A DNA stretch of 64,000 nucleotides from an uncultured Alphaproteobacteria bacterium (GTDB lineage Bacteria; Pseudomonadota; Alphaproteobacteria; HIMB59): contig CACJAI010000003.1 in NCBI GenBank assembly GCA_902591315.1, positions 23,952-87,951 of the forward strand, written 5' to 3'. The notes below the pieces were generated by a model. That model was given only the letters and a program-made list of their open reading frames with translations, did no database searches and had not been told where the DNA came from. The translations under genes were made by a program, and so were the position numbers. Each line of letters starts with the position of its first letter. The first letter of the stretch is position 1. Positions 31,175 through 40,803 of the stretch are shown in pieces.

Positions 31175-32086
31175 TTATTCACTATAAAACCTATTTAAAG
31201 CCGCTTCTTTATTAATTAAAGGTAAAAGTTGTGCTAATAGAACACCAATAAGTATTAAAAAACAGCCAAAAATCTGAACATTTGTCAAAAATTGAGAAAG
31301 AATAACCCAAGCTGCTAACGATCCAAATACTCCTTCAAGAGAAAATGTAATTGCTGCTGTAGAAGGTTTTACATACCTTTGACCAAAAACTTGTAGAGTA
31401 TAAGCAATCCCACTTGACATTACACCGACATATAAAAGCTCAAATATTTCTTTTGATATCCCATCTATAGTAGGATTTTCAAAAATGAATATAAAAGGCA
31501 AACTATAAAAAAAACATAATAGAAATTGAGATGAAGCCAAAGTAAATGGTGCGTTTATAATTTCAAAGTATTCATCAATTAAAATGCAGTGTATTGCAAA
31601 AAATAAAGCACATACAACTACAAGTATATCAGCAAATTGTGCTTCAAAACTATTTTCAAGAGTTAAGTAATAAGAACCTAAGAGACATATTGATACAGAT
31701 AGCCAAATACTCCAATGAATTTTCTTTTTTAAAAATAATCTAGATATTATAGGAACAAAAGGAACATATAATATAGTTAAGAAAGCTGCATTCCCTACTT
31801 TAGTATACTGTAAAGCGTATTGTTGAAGGTAAGTTCCTAATAATAAACTTAAACCAGTTAAAAGAACCACGAATAAAAATTTTTTTTTATTTTTCAGATT
31901 TTTAATTTTATTAATTTCATTAAAAACAAAAGGTAAAACTATTATTCCACCAATTAAAAAACGCATATTTGTGAAAGTTAGTGGACCAATAAATTCCATT
32001 CCTGTAGTTTGAGCTACAAATGCAGTACCCCAAATTATTGATGCTACTATGAGACATAAAGTAGATAAGAAATGTTTGGAGTTCAT
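31175..32086 (-). CDS. EamA/DMT-family transporter
   Basis: About 10 TM segments; IIWGTAFVAQ... and a second repeat. Confidence 0.85.
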   Translation of the reverse strand: MNSKHFLSTLCLIVASIIWGTAFVAQTTGMEFIGPLTFTNMRFLIGGIIVLPFVFNEINKIKNLKNKKKFLFVVLLTGLSLLLGTYLQQYALQYTKVGNAAFLTILYVPFVPIISRLFLKKKIHWSIWLSVSICLLGSYYLTLENSFEAQFADILVVVCALFFAIHCILIDEYFEIINAPFTLASSQFLLCFFYSLPFIFIFENPTIDGISKEIFELLYVGVMSSGIAYTLQVFGQRYVKPSTAAITFSLEGVFGSLAAWVILSQFLTNVQIFGCFLILIGVLLAQLLPLINKEAALNRFYSE

Positions 32087-32093
32087 AAGAAAT

Positions 32094-32168
32094 TGGCTCC
32101 GCAGGTAGGATTCGAACCTACGACCTGTCGGTTAACAGCCGAATGCTCTACCGCTGAGCTACTGCGGA
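32094..32168 (-). tRNA. tRNA-Asn (anticodon GTT), CCA encoded
   Basis: Reverse complement TCCGCAGTAGCTCAGCGGTAGAGCATTCGGCTGTTAACCGACAGGTCGTAGGTTCGAATCCTACCTGCGGAGCCA. Confidence 0.95.
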
Positions 32169-32272
32169 ACGTTGCATCAAACTACAATAATTTTTTAATT
32201 TTTCAATTAGCATTTTTTTAATTCAATTTTAAAAATAATTTTCAATGATATTAGGGTTTATTTGGATATAAT

Positions 32273-32536
32273 ATGTTGGTGGAAAAAATTATTTCACCTT
32301 GTATATCAATATGCAAAACAGATCCATCTACCGGATATTGTTATGGCTGTGCTAGAACTTCTGAAGAAAAAGCGATATGGAAAGACGAAAATACGACAAA
32401 TGAATGGAAAATAAATAATATTTCCGAGTTAAAAAATAGACTTTCTGGTTGGCAATTATCATCATTTGAGGAGTCATATGATTTTAAAATAAAAAACGGA
32501 ATATCTTTAGCAAAGCACAAAATGATGAATAAATGA
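32273..32536 (+). CDS. DUF1289-family protein
   Basis: SPCISICKTDPSTGYCYGCARTSEEKAIW. Confidence 0.8.
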   Translation: MLVEKIISPCISICKTDPSTGYCYGCARTSEEKAIWKDENTTNEWKINNISELKNRLSGWQLSSFEESYDFKIKNGISLAKHKMMNK

Positions 32537-32955
32537 AAAAAATTAAAGGCTCGTGTCTTTGCAAGAAAATTACCTTTGAGATTAAAAATGAATGTAGATA
32601 CTCAGTTTTTTGCCATTGCCAGATGTGCCAGGCTTCAAATGCTGAATTTAGTTCTTATACAAAAGTAAAAAAAGAAAATCTAAATTTTAAAAGTAAAAAA
32701 ACTTTAAAATGGTTTGTTTCTAGTAAGCATTATAAAAGAGGTTTTTGTTCAATTTGTGGAAGTTCATTATTTTTTCAAAAAAAATCTTCAGATGATTATA
32801 TCTCAATATCAACAGGTACCTTAAATAAAAATATACCTTCTATCGGCCATATTTTTTATAAATATAAAAAATCAAAAATTAATTTTTCTAAATTGAAAAA
32901 ATTTCCTAAATCTGCCCAAGGATATTTTGATAAGTTTATTTACAGAATAAAATGA
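32533..32955 (+). CDS. GFA-family (Gfa-like, CENP-V/GFA domain) protein
   Basis: GSCLCKKITFEI, CHCQMCQ, FCSICGSSLFF. Confidence 0.85.
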   Translation: MKKIKGSCLCKKITFEIKNECRYSVFCHCQMCQASNAEFSSYTKVKKENLNFKSKKTLKWFVSSKHYKRGFCSICGSSLFFQKKSSDDYISISTGTLNKNIPSIGHIFYKYKKSKINFSKLKKFPKSAQGYFDKFIYRIK

Positions 32956-33770
32956 ATTACTCATTAACAATCAAGATTATCTTAATATTACTATTTATAT
33001 ATCTTTTAATTATCTTTTATGTTTATACAAAACAAAGATCTCTTCTTTATGTCCCTCAAATTGATAATTATGATGATGAATTACTAATCATTCCTGCGGA
33101 ACAAGTATTTATTGAAAATAGCTCAAATATAAAATTAAGGTCAATTTTTTATAAACATCCATCTAATACTAAAACTACATTACTAATGTTTCACGGTAAT
33201 GCTGGTCCTATTGAAAATAGATTTTATAAAATTAACAAGTTATCAAAATATGACCAAAATATTTTACTTATTTCTTGGAGATCATATAGTGGTAATGATG
33301 GTGAACCTACTGAGGATGGTTTATATGATGACGCTAGAAGTGCTATAAAATGGCTTGAAGAAAAAAATATTTCTAAAAAGGACATCATTATTTATGGAGA
33401 ATCTTTAGGAACTGCTGTTAGTATAGAAATAGCCCAGAATAATAATTTTAAGGGTCTAATTCTGGAGGCTCCATTTACTTCAATGATTGATGCTGCTAAA
33501 TTTCATTATCCATACCTTCCTGTTTCAATTATGCTTAAAGATAAGTATTTAAGTGATAAAAAGATTAAAAAAGTTATTTCCCCTATATTTATTATGCACG
33601 CCACAGGGGATGATATTGTTCCATTTAGAATGGGTGAAAAAATGTACAAATTAGCAAATTCACCTAAAAGTAGCTATTTCGTTGATGAGAATGAACATTT
33701 AGTAACTTATGATGAAAATTTAATGAATAAGATGGATGAGTTTTATGAAACTATAATTAATTATGAATAA
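32952..33770 (+). CDS. Alpha/beta hydrolase (ABHD13/BEM46-like)
   Basis: TM anchor, FHGNAGPIENR, YGESLGTAVSIEIA, HATGDDIVPF. Confidence 0.88.
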   Translation: MNYSLTIKIILILLFIYLLIIFYVYTKQRSLLYVPQIDNYDDELLIIPAEQVFIENSSNIKLRSIFYKHPSNTKTTLLMFHGNAGPIENRFYKINKLSKYDQNILLISWRSYSGNDGEPTEDGLYDDARSAIKWLEEKNISKKDIIIYGESLGTAVSIEIAQNNNFKGLILEAPFTSMIDAAKFHYPYLPVSIMLKDKYLSDKKIKKVISPIFIMHATGDDIVPFRMGEKMYKLANSPKSSYFVDENEHLVTYDENLMNKMDEFYETIINYE

Positions 33771-35466
33771 ATTTAATAATCTTCCAGAATTATTTTATTT
33801 TCAAGCAGATAAGAACGAAAATAATCAACACTTACTAAAACTCGACTCAAACAATCAAGTTACCTCAATGAGTTGGTTAGAGACAAAAAATCTAACAACG
33901 AAAATACACAATTTTTTAGCAAACAAATATTTAGGTGAATTAGAGAGAGTTTTATTGGTTTCAGAAAATAGACCTGAATGGATGGCCTCTGATATCGCTA
34001 TAATGTCTAATAAACTTATTTGTGTCCCCAACTATACAACTTATACATCAAGAGATTTTGAGCATATTTTAAATGACTCTCAGCCTGTTGGTTTAATAGT
34101 TTCAAATAAAAATTTACTTCAGACAATTATAACTGCCAGCGAAAAAGTTAGATATAATTTCAAATTTATCTTATGTTTTGATTATTTTGAAAATAATTCA
34201 ATTTCAAATTTAGTATTTTTAAATGACTTAACAGATGACAATAATGATAATAACAGAGAAAAAATTAAAGAAATTAAGCGCAAAGATCCAGCTTGCATTA
34301 TTTACACGTCAGGTACACAAGGATTACCGAAAGGTGTTATTTTAAGTCATGGTGGCATATTAAGTAATTGTGAAGGAGCGTATGAACTTCTTAAAACTAT
34401 AAAGAGTCCAGATTTAACCTTTCTTACTTGGTTACCTTTATCTCATTCATATGAACATGCAGTTCAATTTGTTCAGATTATTTTAGAAGCAAAAGTATTT
34501 TATAATAAAAGTATTGAAACACTTCTGCCTACAGTAAAAATTGCACAACCTCATATAATGACTGCAGTTCCAAGATTTTATAATAATCTCCATGCAAAAA
34601 TGAAGATTAATTTGAAAAATCAGTCTAATTTTAAACAAAATTTATTTAATAAGACTATCCAGCTAGGAACAAAAAAATTTAAAAATATTAAATTAAGTTT
34701 TAGTGAAAATATAATTAACCTAATATTAGATAAATTAGTCAGAAAAAAAGTAAAAAATAATTTTGGTGGCAGATTAGAGGCTTTCATATCGGGTGGAGGA
34801 CCTCTTGATAGTCAAGTAGGGGAGGCTCTTAATGCCCTTGGTTTAAAGACTTTACAAGGTTATGGCTTAACAGAAACCTCACCAGTTGTAAGTTGCAATT
34901 TATTAAATAAAGTAAAAGTCGATACAGTTGGTCCTATATTTCCTGGAGTTGAAGTTAAATTAGCAGAAGATGGTGAAATATTAGTTAAAGGGGAGAACCT
35001 TATGCTGGGCTATTGGAATAATAAAGAAGCTACTGAGCAAACAATAAAAGATGGCTGGCTCCATACGGGGGATATTGGTGAATTTGATGAGGACAATTAT
35101 CTTAAAATTACAGATCGTAAAAAGGATATAATAGTTTCTCTTGGAGGTGATAATATTGCACCATCTAAGATTGAAAATCTATTAACTTTATCTCCTGAGA
35201 TAGAACAAGCCTGTGTCTTTGGTGAACAAAAGAATTATATTGCAGCATTATTAGTATTAAACTCAGAGAGTAAATCTAGTGATGAAGATATTCAAAGATA
35301 TATTGATGAAGTAAATAAAGACTTAACTCAACCAGAAAAAATAAAAAAGTTTATCTTTATTGATGAGCCTTTTAGTATTGAAAATAATCTAATGACTCCG
35401 ACAATGAAAGTTAGGAGACATGAAGTACAAAAAAAATATCAAAATCAAATTGATCAATTATTTTAA
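33763..35466 (+). CDS. AMP-dependent long-chain acyl-CoA synthetase
   Basis: IIYTSGTQGLPKGVILSHGG, GYGLTETSPVVS, WLHTGDIGEFDEDNYLKITDRKKD. Confidence 0.93.
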   Translation: MNKFNNLPELFYFQADKNENNQHLLKLDSNNQVTSMSWLETKNLTTKIHNFLANKYLGELERVLLVSENRPEWMASDIAIMSNKLICVPNYTTYTSRDFEHILNDSQPVGLIVSNKNLLQTIITASEKVRYNFKFILCFDYFENNSISNLVFLNDLTDDNNDNNREKIKEIKRKDPACIIYTSGTQGLPKGVILSHGGILSNCEGAYELLKTIKSPDLTFLTWLPLSHSYEHAVQFVQIILEAKVFYNKSIETLLPTVKIAQPHIMTAVPRFYNNLHAKMKINLKNQSNFKQNLFNKTIQLGTKKFKNIKLSFSENIINLILDKLVRKKVKNNFGGRLEAFISGGGPLDSQVGEALNALGLKTLQGYGLTETSPVVSCNLLNKVKVDTVGPIFPGVEVKLAEDGEILVKGENLMLGYWNNKEATEQTIKDGWLHTGDIGEFDEDNYLKITDRKKDIIVSLGGDNIAPSKIENLLTLSPEIEQACVFGEQKNYIAALLVLNSESKSSDEDIQRYIDEVNKDLTQPEKIKKFIFIDEPFSIENNLMTPTMKVRRHEVQKKYQNQIDQLF

Positions 35467-35966
35467 TGCAATTATTTGCAGCCATAGATTTTGAAACAGC
35501 CACAAGTGAGAGAACATCAGCATGTGCTATTGGATATGTAATATTTAATAAAACTAAAATCATAAAAAAAGTCTCCCATTTAATAAGACCACCTAAACCT
35601 GAAGTTCATTTTACAGATATTCATGGTTTAACATGGGATATGTTAAAGAAAGCTAAAACATTTGATAAAGTGTGGCGCCAAATTAAGAGTGAATTATCAG
35701 CTGTTGATTACTTTTTTGCACATAATGCCCCTTTTGATCGATCTGTCCTTCACTCATGTTGTTATTTTTATAATATCGACCTACCTAAACAAGAATTTAA
35801 AGATACCGTTATAATCGCAAGAAAATATTGGGAATTTGAAAACAATAAACTAAATACAGTATGTAAAAATTTAAGAATTCCATTAAATCATCACGATGCA
35901 TTATCAGATGCTAAAGGATGTGCTTTGATAGCTATTGAGGCTTTTAAAAAAGGTTATTTTATTTAA
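35466..35966 (+). CDS. DnaQ-like 3'-5' exonuclease
   Basis: AAIDFETA (ExoI), HNAPFDRS (ExoII), HHDALSDAKGCA (ExoIII). Confidence 0.88.
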   Translation: MQLFAAIDFETATSERTSACAIGYVIFNKTKIIKKVSHLIRPPKPEVHFTDIHGLTWDMLKKAKTFDKVWRQIKSELSAVDYFFAHNAPFDRSVLHSCCYFYNIDLPKQEFKDTVIIARKYWEFENNKLNTVCKNLRIPLNHHDALSDAKGCALIAIEAFKKGYFI

Positions 35967-37152
35967 TTTTATTACCTATAAAGCTCATAGAAGAAAAAAT
36001 AATTATTAAGGCAAGGCTCATATAGATCAAGGTGTTTATCGAATTTGTCTCATCCAATATCAATCCATATAAGAAAGGGGAGGCTGCTGAGGCCAAAACA
36101 CCAAAAAATGTTAAAAGGGCCCTTATTGCACCTAGGTTTTTGACTCCATACATTTCTGCCCACAAAGAATTAGACATATTTTCAGTAAAGCCATTTGATA
36201 ATCCTAGACCTGCCATGTAAAGATATAATACATATATATGATTTGAAAATAACATCACAATAAATATTAAAGCCATGGGAATTAAGTGAAATGTTATTAC
36301 ACTCCTACCAGAAAATTTATCGACTAACAAACCAGAAACTAATGAACCACCAATTCCACAGATTGCATAAAAAATAAAACTTTGTGCAATATCTAACATT
36401 GTCCAATTATTTAATTGACCAATAAAAACTTGATGAAATAAAAAACCAGTTACTGTAAATGACATAAATAATGTGAGAGGTAAATAAAGATAAAATTTAA
36501 GATCTGTTAAGACATCTCTTCTTCTCCATGAAAATGAATTTTGTATATCTTCATTCTCAAACCCAGTTTCACTTTTAAAATTATTTTTATTTAATAGGTA
36601 GTATAAAAATACTCCGAAAAATATTATTATAAATACAGATGAACTAAACCAGGTAATTCTCCAGCCAAAAGTTAATATTAAAATTACTACTACAAATGGA
36701 TAGATCATCTCACCAAAAGAAAAACCAAATCCAGATATAGCTAATGCTTTTCCTCTATTAGCTTTAAAGTATCTTGCCATGGTTGTTCTTGAGGTGTGTC
36801 CCATAAGCCCTTGTCCAAAAAGTCTTAAAAAATAAATTACAAAAAAAAGAAGAATTACATTAAACACAATACTTGCAAAAAAACATGTTATCGAAAGACC
36901 TAATACAATTGCTAAAGTATATTTTTTAAGAGAGACCGTATCTATAAGTTTGCCAGCCCATATAATAGTTAACGCACTTAAAATTGTAGCTATTGAATAC
37001 AGACTACCAAATTGAGTATTACTTAAGTTAAATGTTTCTCTAAAATCTTCACTAAAAAGAGAGATAAAAAATGTTTGTCCAAATCCTGATGCGAATGCTA
37101 TTAGAAAGCCAAATATTAATAAATTTGAATTTTTATTTATAAAATTTATCAA
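35959..37152 (-). CDS. MFS transporter
   Basis: 12-TM pattern; GQTFFISLF..., GKLIDTVSLKK, GLMGHTSRTTMARYF. Confidence 0.87.
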   Translation of the reverse strand: MINFINKNSNLLIFGFLIAFASGFGQTFFISLFSEDFRETFNLSNTQFGSLYSIATILSALTIIWAGKLIDTVSLKKYTLAIVLGLSITCFFASIVFNVILLFFVIYFLRLFGQGLMGHTSRTTMARYFKANRGKALAISGFGFSFGEMIYPFVVVILILTFGWRITWFSSSVFIIIFFGVFLYYLLNKNNFKSETGFENEDIQNSFSWRRRDVLTDLKFYLYLPLTLFMSFTVTGFLFHQVFIGQLNNWTMLDIAQSFIFYAICGIGGSLVSGLLVDKFSGRSVITFHLIPMALIFIVMLFSNHIYVLYLYMAGLGLSNGFTENMSNSLWAEMYGVKNLGAIRALLTFFGVLASAASPFLYGLILDETNSINTLIYMSLALIIIFSSMSFIGNKIK

Positions 37153-37214
37153 AACAAAAGGGATATTATGATTTAATGACTATATATCAATTATAATAAA
37201 GAAAGGAACCACTG

Positions 37215-37622
37215 GTGAGCACAATTAAAAGAACTGATGATGATAATCATCCAATTATAAAGGAAGTCTTTGAAGATATTAAACAATCAAGAAACACAAC
37301 TTATATAGGTAATTTTTGGAAATATTTAGCATTCGACCCTCAATTACTAAAAAAAGTTTGGAGTGATGTTAAAGATTTAATGGTTAAACAAACCATAATT
37401 CCAAATAAAACTAAAGAAATGATTTATATGGCAGTCTCTATAACAAATAATTGCTCGTATTGCACACACTCACACACAGCTGCAGCAAAAAAACTTGGGA
37501 TGACTAAAGACGAACATTCAGAATTTTTAAATATTGTAGCTCTTGCAGCAAAAACAAATCAACTGGTCAATAGTATACAAGTGCCAGTAGATGAAATATT
37601 TGATGAAGACATAGAAAAATAA
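37215..37622 (+). CDS. Carboxymuconolactone decarboxylase/AhpD-family protein
   Basis: CSYCTHSHTAAAKKLGMT CxxCxxxH motif. Confidence 0.82.
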   Translation: MSTIKRTDDDNHPIIKEVFEDIKQSRNTTYIGNFWKYLAFDPQLLKKVWSDVKDLMVKQTIIPNKTKEMIYMAVSITNNCSYCTHSHTAAAKKLGMTKDEHSEFLNIVALAAKTNQLVNSIQVPVDEIFDEDIEK

Positions 37623-37626
37623 TCCA

Positions 37627-37728
37627 ATGGAATTCTTAATATGGTTTTGGAATGCAGGTGAACTTCTGATGATTATAGGTATTGGGATAATTATAATTGG
37701 ATTTTTATTTTATAGAAAAAAAAAATAA
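37627..37728 (+). CDS. Putative 33-aa single-TM small protein
   Basis: Own translation MEFLIWFWNAGELLMIIGIGIIIIGFLFYRKKK*, 4 nt after the previous stop. Confidence 0.35.
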   Translation: MEFLIWFWNAGELLMIIGIGIIIIGFLFYRKKK

Positions 37729-37791
37729 ATCGTTAAGTTATTAATTTAATTATTTTATTTATGATCTCCAAAATTATTATAATATTAAATA

Positions 37792-38031
37792 ATGTATTAC
37801 GATGATGATAATAATGACGATAATACGCTGTTAGGCAGACTTACTGAGCTAAATAGAGCCCTTAGTCAAATGATGAGAAACACCAGCGAAAGAAATATTG
37901 TTGAAAAGTTACATACTTACCAACTTGCTATAAAAAAAACTCTAAAAATTATGACTAAAAAACAGCTTAATACTATTTCCGAGTCCTCCAATGAATACGA
38001 AGATAGATTAGAACGAGGAGACTTTGACTAA
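37792..38031 (+). CDS. Hypothetical acidic small protein
   Basis: 79 aa ORF; no recognised family. Confidence 0.5.
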   Translation: MYYDDDNNDDNTLLGRLTELNRALSQMMRNTSERNIVEKLHTYQLAIKKTLKIMTKKQLNTISESSNEYEDRLERGDFD

Positions 38032-38035
38032 ATTT

Positions 38036-39154
38036 TTAGTCTAAATTTTTAAAACCGTAACCTGTTTTTTTTACTCTTGTTTTAAAATAATTCTTATTAA
38101 ATTTGTTAATTGTAGGTTTTGTATTTATTTGCTTGGCAATTTTAATACCAGCTTTTTTAAGAGAAGAGACTTTTGTAAAATTATTTGTTATAATATTGAC
38201 TTTATTTACTTTTAATAACTTAAGTATCTTAGCGGCAATATTAAAATCTCTTTCATCATCTAAAAAACCTATGTTGTGATCAGCATCAATAGTATCCAAG
38301 CCTTTTGACTGAAGAGAATATGCCCTCATTTTATTAGCTAGACCTATACCTCTCCCTTCTTGATCTAAATAAAGAATAATACCTCCTTTATTTTTAACCA
38401 TATAGTTTAAAGAATTATTTAATTGTTCTCCGCAATCGCATTTTCTAGAGTGAAATATATCCCCAGTAAAACAAGCTGAGTGAATTCTAAGGTTTGTTGG
38501 TTGTTTTAAATTTTTTGGTTTAATTATGATCGCGATATGTCTTCTAGCACCAATATATGACTTAAAAATATTAAAAGTAGTAGATGCAACATTTGGTAAG
38601 GGCACATTTGCACTTGAAACTAATCTGATACTATTAGTTATAAATTTATTCTGATTTTTTAACTCTTTATGGTTAAATCTTAATAGACCAAGTTGTAATA
38701 TTAGATTATCAATATTTTTATAGTATTTAGAATTAATTTTTTTAAATACAAGTGATGGTATTACCTTAGCATTTTTGGCTATATCTAAACATACATTATG
38801 GAAGTCTTTACTTTTAATATAAGGTTCATCTTTAAATAATATTTTATTTTGATCAGACAAAGGGTTAATGAATAAACTTAATAAAGATTTGTTTGATATT
38901 TTTTCATTTATTTTTAAATAAATATTTGTTGATAGTTTATTTTCAAATATTGATTTTGCTTTTTGTTTTGTGATTAAAAGATATTTGTCTTTTTGTAGGT
39001 ATTGATTGAATTGACTTAGAATTTTATTGTCAGAATGTTCAATATTAAAGAACATCCAATAATTTTTATTTTCTTTGATAACTATTGGTCTTCCGGTTCT
39101 AAGCTCATTGATAGCTCTATCAATAAATGTACCAAAATTTGATTTTAAACTCAT
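38036..39154 (-). CDS. ribA: GTP cyclohydrolase II with diverged N-terminal domain
   Basis: HSACFTGDIFHSRKCDCGEQL zinc motif, YLDQEGRGIGLANKMRAYSLQ; ~180-aa N-terminal extension without recognisable DHBP synthase motifs. Confidence 0.9.
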   Translation of the reverse strand: MSLKSNFGTFIDRAINELRTGRPIVIKENKNYWMFFNIEHSDNKILSQFNQYLQKDKYLLITKQKAKSIFENKLSTNIYLKINEKISNKSLLSLFINPLSDQNKILFKDEPYIKSKDFHNVCLDIAKNAKVIPSLVFKKINSKYYKNIDNLILQLGLLRFNHKELKNQNKFITNSIRLVSSANVPLPNVASTTFNIFKSYIGARRHIAIIIKPKNLKQPTNLRIHSACFTGDIFHSRKCDCGEQLNNSLNYMVKNKGGIILYLDQEGRGIGLANKMRAYSLQSKGLDTIDADHNIGFLDDERDFNIAAKILKLLKVNKVNIITNNFTKVSSLKKAGIKIAKQINTKPTINKFNKNYFKTRVKKTGYGFKNLD

Positions 39155-39195
39155 AGACTATATATATACTCAATAGTACTTGATACAGATGAAAA

Positions 39196-40026
39196 ATGAT
39201 AACAAAGCATAATATTTCTTCACTATTTGAATTTGTAAAAAAACAAAAAAAATCAAATATCTTAAGAATTGATTTAATTAACAAATCGTTTGTACTTAGT
39301 CAACATTCTAAAACCAATCATATTTTAATTGATAAAAATGGTGTTAATTTCAATTTTAAGATTGAAAAAAAAATAAATGAAATAGCACAAATTTTGTTAC
39401 CTATATTGATGATTAAAAAAAAGTTCTATATAGGTCAAATTGGGCAAAGCTTAGACGGTAAAATTGCACTTTTAAACGGCAATTCTCATTACATTAATGA
39501 TAAAAATAGTATCTCATACCTTCATAGTCTTCGTTCAGTGTGTGATGCAGTTATAGTTGGTGTAAATACAATAAAAAAAGATAATCCCTTGCTCACTACA
39601 AGAGCAATTAAGGGCTCAAATCCTCAGAGGATAATTATAGATCCGTCTCTAAAATTAACGAATAACTATCAAATATTTAAAGATGGTTTTTCAAATATCA
39701 TATTTACACACTCTAATATTAAAAAGAATTTAAATAATACACAAATTTATAAATTACCTGAAAGAAATTTCACAAATCTTATATACAATCATATAAATAA
39801 TTTAGGTTTTAAGTTCGTATTGGTAGAAGGTGGTTCTAAAACTATATCTAAATTTCTTGAGAATAAATTATTAGATATTATGCAATTTATAATAGCACCT
39901 ACAATTATTGGTTCTGGTATTAATTCTATAAATGTAAAACCTATTACAAATTTAAAAAAAGTTATTAGAACAAAAAATAAAATTTATAAATTTGGCGAAG
40001 AAATGATAGTAAGTTTAGAGTTTTAA
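39196..40026 (+). CDS. Stand-alone RibD C-terminal (reductase) domain protein
   Basis: GQIGQSLDGKIAL, VCDAVIVGVNTIKKDNPLLTTR, NPQRIIIDPSLKL, VEGGSKTISKFL; no deaminase HAE/PCxxxxxxxPC motif. Confidence 0.88.
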   Translation: MITKHNISSLFEFVKKQKKSNILRIDLINKSFVLSQHSKTNHILIDKNGVNFNFKIEKKINEIAQILLPILMIKKKFYIGQIGQSLDGKIALLNGNSHYINDKNSISYLHSLRSVCDAVIVGVNTIKKDNPLLTTRAIKGSNPQRIIIDPSLKLTNNYQIFKDGFSNIIFTHSNIKKNLNNTQIYKLPERNFTNLIYNHINNLGFKFVLVEGGSKTISKFLENKLLDIMQFIIAPTIIGSGINSINVKPITNLKKVIRTKNKIYKFGEEMIVSLEF

Positions 40027-40803
40027 AGCTAAAAAATCTTTATTTCTTAGAAATAATTTTGATTTATTTTTTTTAATATTTCTCCTTCTAAAATCTAACC
40101 ATATATCTAATGATATTTTATTTTTTTCAAGTACATTTTCACAAAAATCTAAAAACATATTTTGAAATTTTTTATTCTTTGATACATCCCAACTCGAATC
40201 AAAAACAAATGTTTTGTGTGACTTAGAAAACAATTTATTAATTATTTGACTACAGTTTTTACCAACTGCTTTTTGCCCAATACCTTTATCTGACTCCTGA
40301 TCTTTATTAAATAGATTTAAAACGTATTGATCATCTTTATGTTTTGGGTAAAATTTAAAAAATCCATCATAATTAATAGAAAAATAAATAACTTTTGTAT
40401 TTAGATTTTGTTTTTTAAATCCTAAATACCAATTTTTTGGCATTATATCTAAATACGCTGATCCTGTAATAATATCGTATTTTTCGAATTTAAAACTTTT
40501 TATATTTTTGATTAAATCAAATTTTTTATAATTTATATTTATAATTTTATTCTTATTATTTGTTTTTTTCTTAAATTCTTTAATTGAATCAAATGATATG
40601 TCTATCATATCCCATGATTGCCTTTTTCTAAGTTTAGGGTACAAATATCTATAGTTTGAGCCTGTTCCACAACCCAAATCAGCGATAGACAATATTTTGT
40701 AGTCTTGAAAATATTTATTAATTTTTTCTATAATTTTCTTATTTCTTGAAACTTTATCAATTTTCTCTCGAAGAAATAGCCAATCATTATTAAATTTATG
40801 CAT
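40015..40803 (-). CDS. Class I SAM-dependent methyltransferase
   Basis: SIADLGCGTGSNYRYL motif I. Confidence 0.8.
   Translation of the reverse strand: MHKFNNDWLFLREKIDKVSRNKKIIEKINKYFQDYKILSIADLGCGTGSNYRYLYPKLRKRQSWDMIDISFDSIKEFKKKTNNKNKIININYKKFDLIKNIKSFKFEKYDIITGSAYLDIMPKNWYLGFKKQNLNTKVIYFSINYDGFFKFYPKHKDDQYVLNLFNKDQESDKGIGQKAVGKNCSQIINKLFSKSHKTFVFDSSWDVSKNKKFQNMFLDFCENVLEKNKISLDIWLDFRRRNIKKNKSKLFLRNKDFLALKL

Noticed and set aside
39155-39195. Possible FMN riboswitch between ribA-like and RibD-like genes
   Set aside because: Only 41 nt separate the divergent starts, far too short for an FMN aptamer.
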